A DNA stretch of 64,000 nt from Methylocella silvestris (GTDB taxonomy: Bacteria > Pseudomonadota > Alphaproteobacteria > Rhizobiales > Beijerinckiaceae): contig NZ_PDZR01000001.1 of the NCBI RefSeq assembly GCF_002891535.1, positions 1 to 64,000 on the forward strand, read 5' to 3'. Made by a program: the position numbers and the translations under genes. The notes below the pieces were generated by a model. That model worked only from the letters and a program-made list of their open reading frames with translations, made no database searches and was not told the DNA's origin. Of this stretch, positions 54,389-63,094 are shown piece by piece (position 1 is the stretch's first letter; every line of letters begins with the position of its first letter).

Positions 54389-56131
54389 ATGAGCCTGTCA
54401 ACGCGCATTTCGGCGCCAATCCGCATCCTTCGCTTCGCTGCGGCGATTTCAGCCTGTCTTGGCGGCCCCTGTGCGGCGCAGGCGAAGGACCGCCCCCTCG
54501 TCTGGCTCGACCAGGGCAAGGATTGGGAGCAGGCCAGAACCGCTTTCTACAGCCAGGATCAGGGCTCGCGGATCATCGCGCTCGCCTGGCTCAAGGCGCT
54601 GAAGCGCGGCGACGGCAGCCTTTTTCTGGGGGATGGCCTGACGCGCTATGGTTATTTGCCCAATCCTGAAAACAGCAATGGTCTGCCGGTTGGATTCCAC
54701 ACCGCTTCTTTCGATCGCGTCGAATATGTCGGGATGACCTGCGCCGCGTGCCACACGCGGCAGATCTCCGTCGCGGAGAAGGATTACCGCATCGACGGCG
54801 GACCGGCGATCGTCGATTTTCAGAGTTTTCTGAGCGACCTTGACGCGGCGGTCGGCGCCGTCCTTGCGAGCGAACCGGCCTTCGCCGAGTTTGCCGCCGC
54901 GACGCTCGGCTCAGGCGCAAGGCCGGAGGCGATCACCGCCTTGCGCGCGCAAGTTGCCGATTGGTATTATCCATATCATACACTGATATCGATCGCGTTG
55001 AAGGATGTGAACTGGGGCTTCGGGCGGCTCGACGCTGTCTCGATGATCTTCAACCGCCTGACCGGCCTCGATCTCGGGGCTTCGCCACACTATGTGATCG
55101 AAGACAACATCAAGAAGGCCGATGCGCCGGTGCGCTATCCCTTCCTGTGGAACGCGGCGAAACAGGACAAGACGCAATGGCCGGGATTTTCCGACAATGG
55201 CAGCGATCTTCTTGGCCTGCCGCGCAATCTTGGCGAAGTGTTCGGCGTGTTCGCCATCTTTCATCCGCAGCCGAATGCGCCGCGATTCCTCAAATATGAT
55301 TATGTCGCGAATAACTCCGCGAATTTTGACGGCCTGACCGCGCTCGAAACTTATATGAAGACGATCGAGCCGCCGCGCTGGCCCTGGAAAGTTGATCAGG
55401 CTCTTGTCAGCCAGGGCGCAGTCCTGTTCGAAGCGAACTGCGCGAAGTGCCACGGCAAACGCGACGGGCAGGTGCAATTCCCGAACGAGCCCACCTGGCG
55501 CACGACACTGCAAGATGCTGGCTCCGATCGGCGCGAATGGGACATTTTGCGCCGCACGGTCGACCCCGGCGTGTTGACGGGAGCTGAGATTCCCGGGCTC
55601 GTGAAGCCGCTCAAATTGGACGCCTATGCGGTGGACGTTCTCGCCGTCGCAGTGCTTGGCTCGATCGCGCAAAATTACGTCAAATTCCCCGCCAATCCTG
55701 TGGCGGGCTTCGGCCAATGGGTGGAGCTTCTGAAGCTCCGGCCCTCGCTCGCGGGGCTCGACGGCTTGTTCCAGTCGCTTCAGAATATTCGCAATCTAAG
55801 CAAGAATCTGGCCGATGCGACGCCAGGATATGAGGCGCGCGTGCTACAGGGAATCTGGGCCGCCGCGCCCTATCTGCACAATGGCTCGGTCGCGACGCTG
55901 AAGGATTTGCTCGAAACGCCGGACAAGCGCAAGGCGAGCTTCAAGGTCGGCCCGGCCTATGATGTTGAGGCGGTCGGCCTTGCCGCCGAGCAGCCGGCGG
56001 GCGCCTCGACATTGCAGACGACGGATTGCAGCGATCTCCACTCGGGCGAAAGCCGCTGCGGTCATGTCTATGGCGTCAATCTGGACGAGAACGACAAAAA
56101 GGCGTTGCTGGAATATCTCAAGACGCTGTGA
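54389..56131 (+). CDS. Di-haem c-type cytochrome, cytochrome c peroxidase/RoxA-like
   Basis: The 580-residue exported protein has a signal peptide (FAAAISACLGGPCAAQA), and haem motifs CAACH at 118-122 and CAKCH at 351-355. Early FYSQDQGSRIIALAWLKALK and later WGFGRLDAV and PYLHNGSVATLKDLLE resemble the di-haem cytochrome family that includes the rubber oxygenase RoxA and MauG/CcpA-type proteins. It would act in the periplasm, as a peroxidase or dioxygenase. Divergence from the catalase-like gene suggests a joint role in peroxide or oxidised-lipid chemistry, which is inferred. Confidence 0.85.
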   Translation: MSLSTRISAPIRILRFAAAISACLGGPCAAQAKDRPLVWLDQGKDWEQARTAFYSQDQGSRIIALAWLKALKRGDGSLFLGDGLTRYGYLPNPENSNGLPVGFHTASFDRVEYVGMTCAACHTRQISVAEKDYRIDGGPAIVDFQSFLSDLDAAVGAVLASEPAFAEFAAATLGSGARPEAITALRAQVADWYYPYHTLISIALKDVNWGFGRLDAVSMIFNRLTGLDLGASPHYVIEDNIKKADAPVRYPFLWNAAKQDKTQWPGFSDNGSDLLGLPRNLGEVFGVFAIFHPQPNAPRFLKYDYVANNSANFDGLTALETYMKTIEPPRWPWKVDQALVSQGAVLFEANCAKCHGKRDGQVQFPNEPTWRTTLQDAGSDRREWDILRRTVDPGVLTGAEIPGLVKPLKLDAYAVDVLAVAVLGSIAQNYVKFPANPVAGFGQWVELLKLRPSLAGLDGLFQSLQNIRNLSKNLADATPGYEARVLQGIWAAAPYLHNGSVATLKDLLETPDKRKASFKVGPAYDVEAVGLAAEQPAGASTLQTTDCSDLHSGESRCGHVYGVNLDENDKKALLEYLKTL

Positions 56132-56196
56132 CGCTTGCGCGGCCGCCCTGCGGGCGCCACTTAGGGCGTCACACGTTGAGACGGGGGAGGTTTGAA

Positions 56197-56478
56197 ATGC
56201 CGCAAGCGATCTGGAACGGCGTGACGATCGCCAAATCCGATGATGTCGTCATCGTCGAAGGCAATCATTATTTCCCCAAAGAGGATGTCCCGGCGCAATT
56301 TTTGAAGCCGAGCGCGACCACGACCATGTGCCCCTGGAAAGGCGTCGCGCATTACTACACGATCGTCGCCGGCGGCGCCGAAAATGCCGACGCCGCCTGG
56401 TATTATCCGGATCCGAAGCCGGCCGCGGCCGAGATCAAGGACAGGATCGCCTTCTGGAAAGGCGTCAAGATCAGCTGA
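56197..56478 (+). CDS. DUF427 family protein
   Basis: The 93-residue protein matches DUF427: MPQAIWNGVTIAKSDDVVIV, NHYFPKEDVPAQFLKPSATT, and CPWKGVAHYY. A GGGGGAGG site precedes the ATG. The family is widespread and of unknown function. It follows the di-haem cytochrome gene on the same strand and may be co-transcribed. Confidence 0.88.
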   Translation: MPQAIWNGVTIAKSDDVVIVEGNHYFPKEDVPAQFLKPSATTTMCPWKGVAHYYTIVAGGAENADAAWYYPDPKPAAAEIKDRIAFWKGVKIS

Positions 56479-56495
56479 TCGAGGCGCCAAGAAAA

Positions 56496-56912
56496 TCAGA
56501 GCGTCTTGTCGAGCAAGGATTCGATCCATTCGCTCTGTGTTTCTCCGATCGAGCGCCCGATCTCCTGCGGACCCTTGAAGCCGATGAGCGTGCTCTGCAA
56601 GGTGGCGCCAAAACGGCGCATAAGCTCTTTTTGCGTATCGAAATCGATGGTGAAAATTTGCAGTTCGTCGAAGCGCGGCAGGGCGCGCAGCCGTTCGATG
56701 ATCGGCCTTTGCGCGGCGCAGGCGGGACACCAGGGCGCCGTGATCTCAACGAGAATCGGCTTGTCGGCTTTCTGCGCGGCTTCGAAGCTCTGCGCGTCGA
56801 ACGGCGCCGGCGGTCCTCCAGCGCGCGCTGAGCCCGTGAGCGCGACCCCGGCATAGAACGCGCCGGCCAAGGCGAGGGCGCCTCCCAGCAGGGATCGTCG
56901 GGCGATCATCAT
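56496..56912 (-). CDS. Exported thioredoxin-like protein
   Basis: The 138-residue protein has an export signal (ARRSLLGGALALAGAFYAGV, with an RR that could suit Tat) and a thioredoxin fold with WCPAC (Cys62, Cys65) in VEITAPWCPACAAQRP. It is the last gene of a minus-strand run after the SoxYZ-like carrier and rhodanese-like protein, a set that often accompanies PQQ-dependent dehydrogenases. It may keep carrier cysteines reduced in the periplasm. Confidence 0.88.
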   Translation of the reverse strand: MMIARRSLLGGALALAGAFYAGVALTGSARAGGPPAPFDAQSFEAAQKADKPILVEITAPWCPACAAQRPIIERLRALPRFDELQIFTIDFDTQKELMRRFGATLQSTLIGFKGPQEIGRSIGETQSEWIESLLDKTL

Positions 56913-56952
56913 ATCATTCCTTCGACGACATCGGCGCCGGCCCGAACCTGGG

Positions 56953-57582
56953 TCATTTCGGCTGGTCGGCCGGGGCCGCCAACGCCCACACCGGATCCGG
57001 CGTAACGGTCACGGGTTCGCGTTCTGTCTGCCACCCCTCCAGCCCGTCGGGGTACCAATAGACCTCTTTGTAGCCGAACCCGACAAGACGCTTGGCGGCG
57101 TTCCAGCTGCCCCAGCATTCCGGGTGACAAAAGGTGATGATCGGCCGCTCGACGTCGCCGCCCGTCAGGGCCGCGACGCGGCTGCGGAACGATTCGGAAA
57201 ATTGCGCGTCCGGCGTGCCGCTGCCGCCGCCCGGCATCCACACCGCTCCCGGAATCGATCGATGCGCCGGCATCCAGGGCGTCGTCTGCGACATCGAGGC
57301 CGGCCTTTTATCGGCGGGGCCGACATCCAGCAACACCGGGGTTTTCTCCTCGATCAGCCTGACGGCCTCAGCGGTGTCGAGAACGCGCGCGCCCTTGACG
57401 CTGTTTGGCGTATAGCCGCGCATAACGCCCTGCCAAAGACCGTCAGGCTCCGGCACATGACCGGGGCTGTCGGCGGCTCCGGTCAGCAACAGTGCGAGCG
57501 CGACCGTCGCAACGCAGCGCGCCGCCGATTCAGTTGCTGAGATGGGACGCCGCAAAACTCTTTTCCCAATGATCTTTTTCAC
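56953..57582 (-). CDS. Rhodanese-like PQQ-catabolism-associated CXXCW-motif protein
   Basis: The 209-residue protein has an N-terminal signal segment (CVATVALALLLTGAA), a rhodanese-like fold (VLLDVGPADKRP) and the hallmark TFCHPECWGSWNAAKRLVG. This matches the PQQ-dependent catabolism-associated CXXCW family. It overlaps the SoxYZ-like gene upstream by 53 bases if the start at 57582 is right; a later start would remove the signal peptide. Confidence 0.85.
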   Translation of the reverse strand: MKKIIGKRVLRRPISATESAARCVATVALALLLTGAADSPGHVPEPDGLWQGVMRGYTPNSVKGARVLDTAEAVRLIEEKTPVLLDVGPADKRPASMSQTTPWMPAHRSIPGAVWMPGGGSGTPDAQFSESFRSRVAALTGGDVERPIITFCHPECWGSWNAAKRLVGFGYKEVYWYPDGLEGWQTEREPVTVTPDPVWALAAPADQPK

Positions 57583-58360
57583 TATCCGTGACAGCGACCT
57601 TGATCTCTCCCTGCGGCTTCAGGCCAAAGCCGATCACGGGATTACTCGCAAGCGAAATATCCGTTTCGAGGTCGAAGACCTTGTTGTCGCCGCTTGTGAC
57701 GCTGATGGTCTGGATATAGCGCGCCGGCGTGTAGCCGCGCGTCTCCTGGTTGATCTGCATGCCGTTGAAATTGGGATGGCGCACCATCAAAGTCGCCCGC
57801 GCCGGCTTGTCAGAGGACTCATCGGCAAGCTTCAGCCTGATCTCGCCCATTCCCTTCATCGCCTCCTCATCCGACATGCCCATCGGCGCGGAGCAGCCGC
57901 CCGCCGCTTTGACGAATTGCACCGTCTCGTAAAGCGTCCCGTCCGCCGCCTCGGCGATGGCGTGCACATTGGTGTAGGAGTTAATGCGCACCCTGAGATT
58001 GATCTGACGCGGATCGGCGGCGGGACCAAAAGTGAAATGCGCGGCGACCGGCGACGGATTGTCGTCAATGATGAGATAAATGCCCTTAATCGGGATCTTG
58101 TCGGAGAGCGTCACGGTCATCGGCACTAGCGACGCATCAAGCGCGCGCTGCGGCGCGTCGAGCGAAATGACCGCTTCGCCATTCTGGCGGGCGCGATCCT
58201 GGAACATCGTCTTGGCGATATCCAGCCAGCGCGCATCGCGCTGAGCCGGATCGTCGCCGGCCGCCGCGCGGGCCGATGGCGCAGTAAAAGGCGCCGCCGC
58301 GAGAGCCGCGAAAGCGACGCCTAGCGAAAGCGCCAGTTTGAGCGCGAAAGTTGCCCGCAT
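57530..58360 (-). CDS. Quinoprotein dehydrogenase-associated SoxYZ-like carrier
   Basis: The 276-residue protein has a signal peptide (LALSLGVAFAALAAAPF) and SoxY-like then SoxZ-like parts fused in one chain. The SoxY-type swinging-arm equivalent is AAGGCSAPMGMSDE, and the SoxZ-like part begins near ATLMVRHPNFNGMQINQ. ATG 58360 follows GGAGGAG. The family is found with PQQ alcohol dehydrogenases, though the substrate carried is unknown. It leads the cassette carrier-CXXCW protein-thioredoxin. Confidence 0.88.
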   Translation of the reverse strand: MRATFALKLALSLGVAFAALAAAPFTAPSARAAAGDDPAQRDARWLDIAKTMFQDRARQNGEAVISLDAPQRALDASLVPMTVTLSDKIPIKGIYLIIDDNPSPVAAHFTFGPAADPRQINLRVRINSYTNVHAIAEAADGTLYETVQFVKAAGGCSAPMGMSDEEAMKGMGEIRLKLADESSDKPARATLMVRHPNFNGMQINQETRGYTPARYIQTISVTSGDNKVFDLETDISLASNPVIGFGLKPQGEIKVAVTDSEKDHWEKSFAASHLSN

Positions 58361-58506
58361 CGTCGTCTCCTCCATGGCAGTTTTTTGCAGCGCCGGATTC
58401 TTGCAGTCTGTTCCGCGCCGGTCTCCCGTTCATTCACCCTATCAGATGTGGCGCGGCGCTCCAAAAGGCAAGCCGCGGCGCGCCAGTCCGGCGGCGTCCT
58501 GCTCCT

Positions 58507-59445
58507 TCACGACGCCGCGTTGGCGAGCCAGGCCTTCGCTCCCGCCAGCGTGCGGAAATCATCGAGGCTGCGCGCCGGGGCGCCAAACGCGTCTCCCGCC
58601 ATGGCGGCGAGCGCGCGTCCCGGCCCCAATTCGATAAACGCCGACGCGCCCGCTTCGAGGCAGGCTTCAAGACATCCGGCCCAGTCGATCGTCTGGGAGA
58701 TCTGCGCCGAGAGCTTTTCGAGCGCGACCGGGACGCTCACCACGGGCGCGGCGTCGATCCCACTGACGAGGCGCAGAGCGGCGGACGGCCGGTTGGCGGG
58801 CGTCGCGGCGAGCGCTTCGGCGAAACGGGCGCTCGCCTGTTTGAGGCGCGGCGTGTGGGAGGCGACATTGACCTTGATCGCGCCAGCCTTCGCCGCGCCG
58901 AGATTTAAGGCCTCGGCGCAGAGCCCGCGCAGCGCCTCCTTCGTCCCGCCGAGCACGAACATCGCGCCGGGATTGACGATGGCGACGCTGGCCTCGAAGC
59001 GAAGGCACAGCGCGTCGATTGGCTCGCGCGCCAGACCGCGCACGAAAGCAAGGCCATCGTCGGGCCCGCTCGCCTCATTCATGAACAGCGCGCGGCGGCG
59101 GGCGAGATCGATCGTCGTTGTTTCCGAAAACAGACCGGCGCAACCCGCGGCGGCCAGCTCGCCGATGCTGTACCCGGCCAGCAACTGTCGCGCGCCGGCG
59201 ACAATAAGCTCGTCCTTCAAAATCGCGAAGGCCGCGAGCGCCTGCGTCACGCAAAGAATCTGTCCCGCCACATTGGCGTGCAATTCGGCCTCGCTCGCCT
59301 CTTTGACAAAGCGGCGTGGATCGCGGCCATCCAGCGCCTGCGTCGCGGCTGCGAAAATATCCGCCGCTTCTGGCGCGTCGCCGGTCAAAGCGAACATGTC
59401 CGGGTGCTGCGTTCCCTGACCCGAGCAGAGGATAGCGAGCGTCAT
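58507..59445 (-). CDS. mdcH: Malonate decarboxylase-specific malonyl-CoA:ACP transacylase
   Basis: The 312-residue acyltransferase has GQGTQ at the N-terminus, the nucleophile Ser93 in LAGYSIGELAAAG and a SHTPRLKQASARF segment with the His of the dyad. It charges the MdcC carrier with malonate. It overlaps mdcB by four bases (ATGA) and is the last gene of the operon. Confidence 0.93.
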   Translation of the reverse strand: MTLAILCSGQGTQHPDMFALTGDAPEAADIFAAATQALDGRDPRRFVKEASEAELHANVAGQILCVTQALAAFAILKDELIVAGARQLLAGYSIGELAAAGCAGLFSETTTIDLARRRALFMNEASGPDDGLAFVRGLAREPIDALCLRFEASVAIVNPGAMFVLGGTKEALRGLCAEALNLGAAKAGAIKVNVASHTPRLKQASARFAEALAATPANRPSAALRLVSGIDAAPVVSVPVALEKLSAQISQTIDWAGCLEACLEAGASAFIELGPGRALAAMAGDAFGAPARSLDDFRTLAGAKAWLANAAS

Positions 59446-60398
59446 CGCCCGCTTTCCGGTGGAATGAAATCATTCGACTGGGAGGAAATCGGGCCGGATT
59501 CGAAAGGTCGAACGGATGGGTTCAATCTGGTCGGAAGCTGCTCGACCGCATGAACGAACAGGCTGAAGGCGAGAAGGTCGGCCGAGCCGCCGGGGCTGAG
59601 CCGTCTTGCGACAAAGGCCGCATGAATGCGCGCGGCTTCATCGCGCCAGTCCGCGGCGCCGACGCCGCCGCGCCGAAGAAAGCCGCGCGCCTCGCTTTGC
59701 GCAAAGGCGAGTCCGGCGGCGGCGGCCCTGTGCAGCAGATTCGTGTCTGTCACGCCGGCGATAAGCGCGAAGACGGCCTGAACCCGCGCGGCCTCGAAAT
59801 CGCCGCCCGATCGTTTCAGGCCGTCGACCAGAGCCGGCGCGCCAGTTCGATAAACAGCCGGAAAGCCCGCCGCCGCCTCGCCGCGCGCGCCGCTCGCGCC
59901 AAATCTGCGGCGCGCCTCGGCTCCATGGCTGCGCAGCGGAACGGGACCCTCGGCAATCGCGCGTCCATAGCGGGCGCGCACGGTCAGGCCAAGCGGCGCC
60001 GCCGCGCCGGCGCCCGCTGCGGCGCAAAGCAGGCCGAGGCCGAAAATTGCGCCGCGATGCGTGTTGACGCCCGAGGTCGCCTTCAGCATGACGGCTTCGG
60101 CCGCGACGCCAATGGCGCGCAAACTGCCCATGTCCGCGCCCGCGGCGCCCGCCTCGGCGAGGGTGACGAAAAAGGGCTCGAGCGCGCGCGCGCTACGATG
60201 GAGCAAAGCGGCGTCCATGTCGCTATGGCTGCCATTGTCGATCTGGCTGACGAGGCCCGGCTTCGGATAGGTTTCGACCTCAAGATGCAGACAGGCGGCG
60301 GCGAGGGCGCCGAGTTCGCGCGGCGAGGGTTTTGCGCCCCTGTCAAGCGAAGGAGCAAGTCGAGGCGCATCCGCGCGAACAGCCAGCGCCCCGGTCAC
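59442..60398 (-). CDS. mdcB: Triphosphoribosyl-dephospho-CoA synthase
   Basis: The 318-residue protein belongs to the CitG/MdcB family: EVETYPKPGLVSQIDNGSHS, SGVNTHRGAIFGLGLLCAA, and GFPAVYRTGAPALVDGLKRS. It makes the 2'-(5''-triphosphoribosyl)-3'-dephospho-CoA precursor of the MdcC prosthetic group from ATP and dephospho-CoA. It overlaps mdcG and mdcH, indicating coupled translation. Confidence 0.94.
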   Translation of the reverse strand: MTGALAVRADAPRLAPSLDRGAKPSPRELGALAAACLHLEVETYPKPGLVSQIDNGSHSDMDAALLHRSARALEPFFVTLAEAGAAGADMGSLRAIGVAAEAVMLKATSGVNTHRGAIFGLGLLCAAAGAGAAAPLGLTVRARYGRAIAEGPVPLRSHGAEARRRFGASGARGEAAAGFPAVYRTGAPALVDGLKRSGGDFEAARVQAVFALIAGVTDTNLLHRAAAAGLAFAQSEARGFLRRGGVGAADWRDEAARIHAAFVARRLSPGGSADLLAFSLFVHAVEQLPTRLNPSVRPFESGPISSQSNDFIPPESGR

Positions 60399-61132
60399 GA
60401 GACACGCCGCCTGAGCGAGGCCGCATCATCGCGACAGAGGAACGTCTCGCGCCGGCGCAGCGCGAGGCCGTCGTCCGCCTTGACCAGAACCTCCGCCGCT
60501 CCACCCGCCAGCTCGCGCCAATTGACGGCCTGACCGCTCCCGAGTCGCAGAAATTCGCCGTCGAGGCGGGTTGCCGAGTCGCTGTCGATCTGTTCGAGGC
60601 CATGAAGAAGGGCTTCAACGTCCGTCTCCGGCTGCAGGATGAAAAGCAGATCGAGGTCGGAGGCCAAGCCGAGATAGGTGAGGCCGGTGAGCTGCGACCA
60701 GGCGAGCGAGCCGAAGGTTCTGGCCTCGACGCCGAGGCGGCCGGAAAGCTGCAAGATCGCAGCGATTGGCTCGCGCCAGTCTTCCGGCGCAAAGTCGACG
60801 CAGTCAGCAAGAGATGGCGGCGGTTCAATGCGGCGAATCGACGAGGGCGCCAGAGCCAGCGCCAGGCGCAGCTTGCCGAAGGCGGGCGGCAGCGGCAGGC
60901 CGGCGGGAACTGCGCCCGCCGGATCGCCAGCGCCGCGCCGCCGCGCGATCAGCGGGCGTCCGCGGCTCGCCCATTCGGCGACGATCGGCGGGATTTCGCC
61001 CGGCGCGCCGGCCCGGCGCTCCGCCTGCGCAAATGCTGCGAGCGCGGCGGCAAAACCCTCCGGGCAGATCCGCAGCAGGGCGTGACGCCGGGGCGCGGAC
61101 GGCGTTCCCCACGCGCAAACCGGCTCAGGCAT
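60395..61132 (-). CDS. mdcG: Malonate decarboxylase holo-ACP synthase (phosphoribosyl-dephospho-CoA transferase)
   Basis: The 245-residue nucleotidyltransferase has the Asp pair in LASDLDLLFILQ and an RPLIARRR motif. It attaches the prosthetic group to MdcC Ser. The start is taken at ATG 61132, which overlaps the mdcE stop by eight bases and begins MPEPVCAWGTPSAPRRH; a longer frame from 61267 would run through mdcE and is unlikely. Confidence 0.9.
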   Translation of the reverse strand: MPEPVCAWGTPSAPRRHALLRICPEGFAAALAAFAQAERRAGAPGEIPPIVAEWASRGRPLIARRRGAGDPAGAVPAGLPLPPAFGKLRLALALAPSSIRRIEPPPSLADCVDFAPEDWREPIAAILQLSGRLGVEARTFGSLAWSQLTGLTYLGLASDLDLLFILQPETDVEALLHGLEQIDSDSATRLDGEFLRLGSGQAVNWRELAGGAAEVLVKADDGLALRRRETFLCRDDAASLRRRVS

Positions 61133-61853
61133 CAGCTGCGGCCAGGCGTTCGATCTCGCGCGTGATGTCATAGGCCTTCGGCCGTCCGCCGCGCTCCTTG
61201 CCGATGAGGTCGCGGTCGTCTCCGGCCGCGGTTTTGCGTTGGAGAAGTTCGGACAATTGCGCGGCAAGCGATCTGGCCGGATCGAAGGTTTCCAGCACCG
61301 CCCCGGTTTTTGCCAGATTCTCGAGGCCGGGCGCGAACACAGGCGTCGATTTCGCCTTTTCCCGCAGCACGTCGATCGACAGTTTCGTCACGCGCGACAT
61401 GGACGGCAAATCCATGACCTCGGGGTGGGCGCCGGGCAGGGCGACGAGCGTGCGCGTCGCCAGCGCCGTCGCGATGAAGGCGCCCGCCGCCGTGTGGCCG
61501 TAGAGCAGACCGATGGTGTGGATCCCGCTCATGTCGGCGAGGATGAGGCTTTTTGCGAGATGGGCGAGATATTCGGAGAGGCCGAGCAATTCGTCGCGCC
61601 GGCTCATGCGCTGGCTGTCGCTGTCGACGAGAACGACCAGCGGACCCTTATGGCCGGAGGCGATGGCGGCGAGCGCCGCGCCTGCCAGTTTTGCCGCGCC
61701 TTCAATGCCGAGGGGCGCCCCGTTGGCGACGCCAGTGACCAGGGCCTTGCCGCCGTCCGGCAGCGGCCCTTCGCCGGAAATCAACCCGTCGGCGTCGACT
61801 GCGACTTGATGGCCCGCTGGAAACAGCGAGGCGAGAATTTCATCGAGCGTCAT
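61125..61853 (-). CDS. mdcE: Malonate decarboxylase gamma subunit
   Basis: The 242-residue protein has the carboxyltransferase-like crotonase fold of MdcE: GPLVVLVDSDSQRMSRRDEL, SGIHTIGLLYGHTAAGAFIA and ALPGAHPEVMDLPSMSRVTK. With MdcD it catalyses decarboxylation of malonyl-S-ACP. ATG 61853 follows CGGAGA and overlaps the mdcD end by 14 bases. Confidence 0.94.
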   Translation of the reverse strand: MTLDEILASLFPAGHQVAVDADGLISGEGPLPDGGKALVTGVANGAPLGIEGAAKLAGAALAAIASGHKGPLVVLVDSDSQRMSRRDELLGLSEYLAHLAKSLILADMSGIHTIGLLYGHTAAGAFIATALATRTLVALPGAHPEVMDLPSMSRVTKLSIDVLREKAKSTPVFAPGLENLAKTGAVLETFDPARSLAAQLSELLQRKTAAGDDRDLIGKERGGRPKAYDITREIERLAAADA

Positions 61854-62769
61854 CTGAATTCTCCGCAATCTGGTCGGCGAGCGCGATGAAATCATCTGCG
61901 TTCATCTCGGGGATGGCTTTCGGATCATTGGCGCCGAGGGCGGCCCAGATTTCGGTGGCGTCCTTGCAAGCGCCAAAGCGCTGCAACCTGCGTTCGAGCC
62001 GCGCCTGTTCCTTGTCCATCGCTGCGAGGTTGAACAAAGGCGCTTTCGCGACGAGGCTCAAGGCGGCGGCGCGAAAGCTTGCGACCGTATCATCCGCGAA
62101 TTGCTGCGCGACGCCGATCAGCCTTCGGTGCTTGCCGCCCATGGTGCGCCAGACCAGCGCGCGGTCTTTCGAATCGAATTCCTCGACGCCCTTGTTGGTC
62201 TCGATCACTTCGGGGCCGGAGACGCTGATGCGGCCTTCTTCGGAGACCGCGAGGCCGCTGCAACAACCGGAGATCAGTCCGCCGCCGCCATAGCAGCCGG
62301 CGCGCCCGCCAATGAGGCCGATCACTTTGCCGCCGCCGGCGCGAAATTCGAGCATGGCGCGCATGATCTCGGCGATGGCGAGTTCGCCGGCGTTTGCCTC
62401 CTGCAGCCGGACGCCGCCGGTGTCGAAGGCGATCAGCACGGTGTTGATCCTCCCGCCCGAGGCATGGGCCGCGCGCAGCAGGCCGGTAAGCTTTGCGCCA
62501 TGGACCTCGCCAAAGGCGCCGCCCATGAAGCGGCCTTCTTGAGCGGCGATCAAAACCGGCTCTCCCGCAAGCGTCCCGCGCCCGGCGACAAGCCCGTCGT
62601 CGAATTGCTTCGGCAAGTCGAAAATATCGAGATGCGGGCTCGACTCGCGCGCGGCGGGTCCGATGAATTCGGCGAAGGAGTGGGGGTCGAGCAATCCGGC
62701 GATGCGGGCTCTGGCGCTCGCCTCATACCAGCTGACGTCCGCCGGATGTTCGTTCAAGAGCGCGCTCAA
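61840..62769 (-). CDS. mdcD: Malonate decarboxylase beta subunit
   Basis: The 309-residue protein is the biotin-independent carboxyltransferase-like MdcD: SWYEASARARIAGLLDPHSF, TVLIAFDTGGVRLQEANAGE, GGRAGCYGGGGLISG and ETNKGVEEFDSKDRALVWRT. It forms the decarboxylase catalytic pair with MdcE. It overlaps mdcC by ATGA. Confidence 0.95.
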   Translation of the reverse strand: MSALLNEHPADVSWYEASARARIAGLLDPHSFAEFIGPAARESSPHLDIFDLPKQFDDGLVAGRGTLAGEPVLIAAQEGRFMGGAFGEVHGAKLTGLLRAAHASGGRINTVLIAFDTGGVRLQEANAGELAIAEIMRAMLEFRAGGGKVIGLIGGRAGCYGGGGLISGCCSGLAVSEEGRISVSGPEVIETNKGVEEFDSKDRALVWRTMGGKHRRLIGVAQQFADDTVASFRAAALSLVAKAPLFNLAAMDKEQARLERRLQRFGACKDATEIWAALGANDPKAIPEMNADDFIALADQIAENSDDAR

Positions 62770-63083
62770 GATTCGACCTCCTCGATGGTTCTGACCCCTT
62801 GCGCCAGCCGTAGCGCGACCGTGTCCGGCCGCGCGCCGCCGTCATTGATGGAGAGGCGCAACCCGCCCGGCGAATAGCGTTCGACGAAGTCACGGACCAC
62901 AGCCGACCAGACCTCGCCAAAGCCATGCGCGGCGGTTGCGATGTCGATGCGGCACTCAAGCTCCGGCAACACGCGCTCGACCAGCACTTCGAGATTGCCG
63001 GAGGCGACGACGCCAACGAGAGCCTCATGCTTGGCGCCGCCGGCGGCTTGGCGCGCCTTGAGTTCAAAAGAGAGATTTTCCAA
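62766..63083 (-). CDS. mdcC: Malonate decarboxylase acyl-carrier protein (delta subunit)
   Basis: The 105-residue carrier has prosthetic-group Ser28 in VGVVASGNLEVLVER and the RLSINDGGARPDTVALRL end. A TTG at 63083 is proposed as start because GAGGAG precedes it and the product begins MENLSFELKA like other MdcC proteins; a GTG at 63098 is the alternative. The prosthetic group is added by MdcB and MdcG encoded downstream. Confidence 0.9.
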   Translation of the reverse strand: MENLSFELKARQAAGGAKHEALVGVVASGNLEVLVERVLPELECRIDIATAAHGFGEVWSAVVRDFVERYSPGGLRLSINDGGARPDTVALRLAQGVRTIEEVES

Positions 63084-63094
63084 GGCCGGACTCC

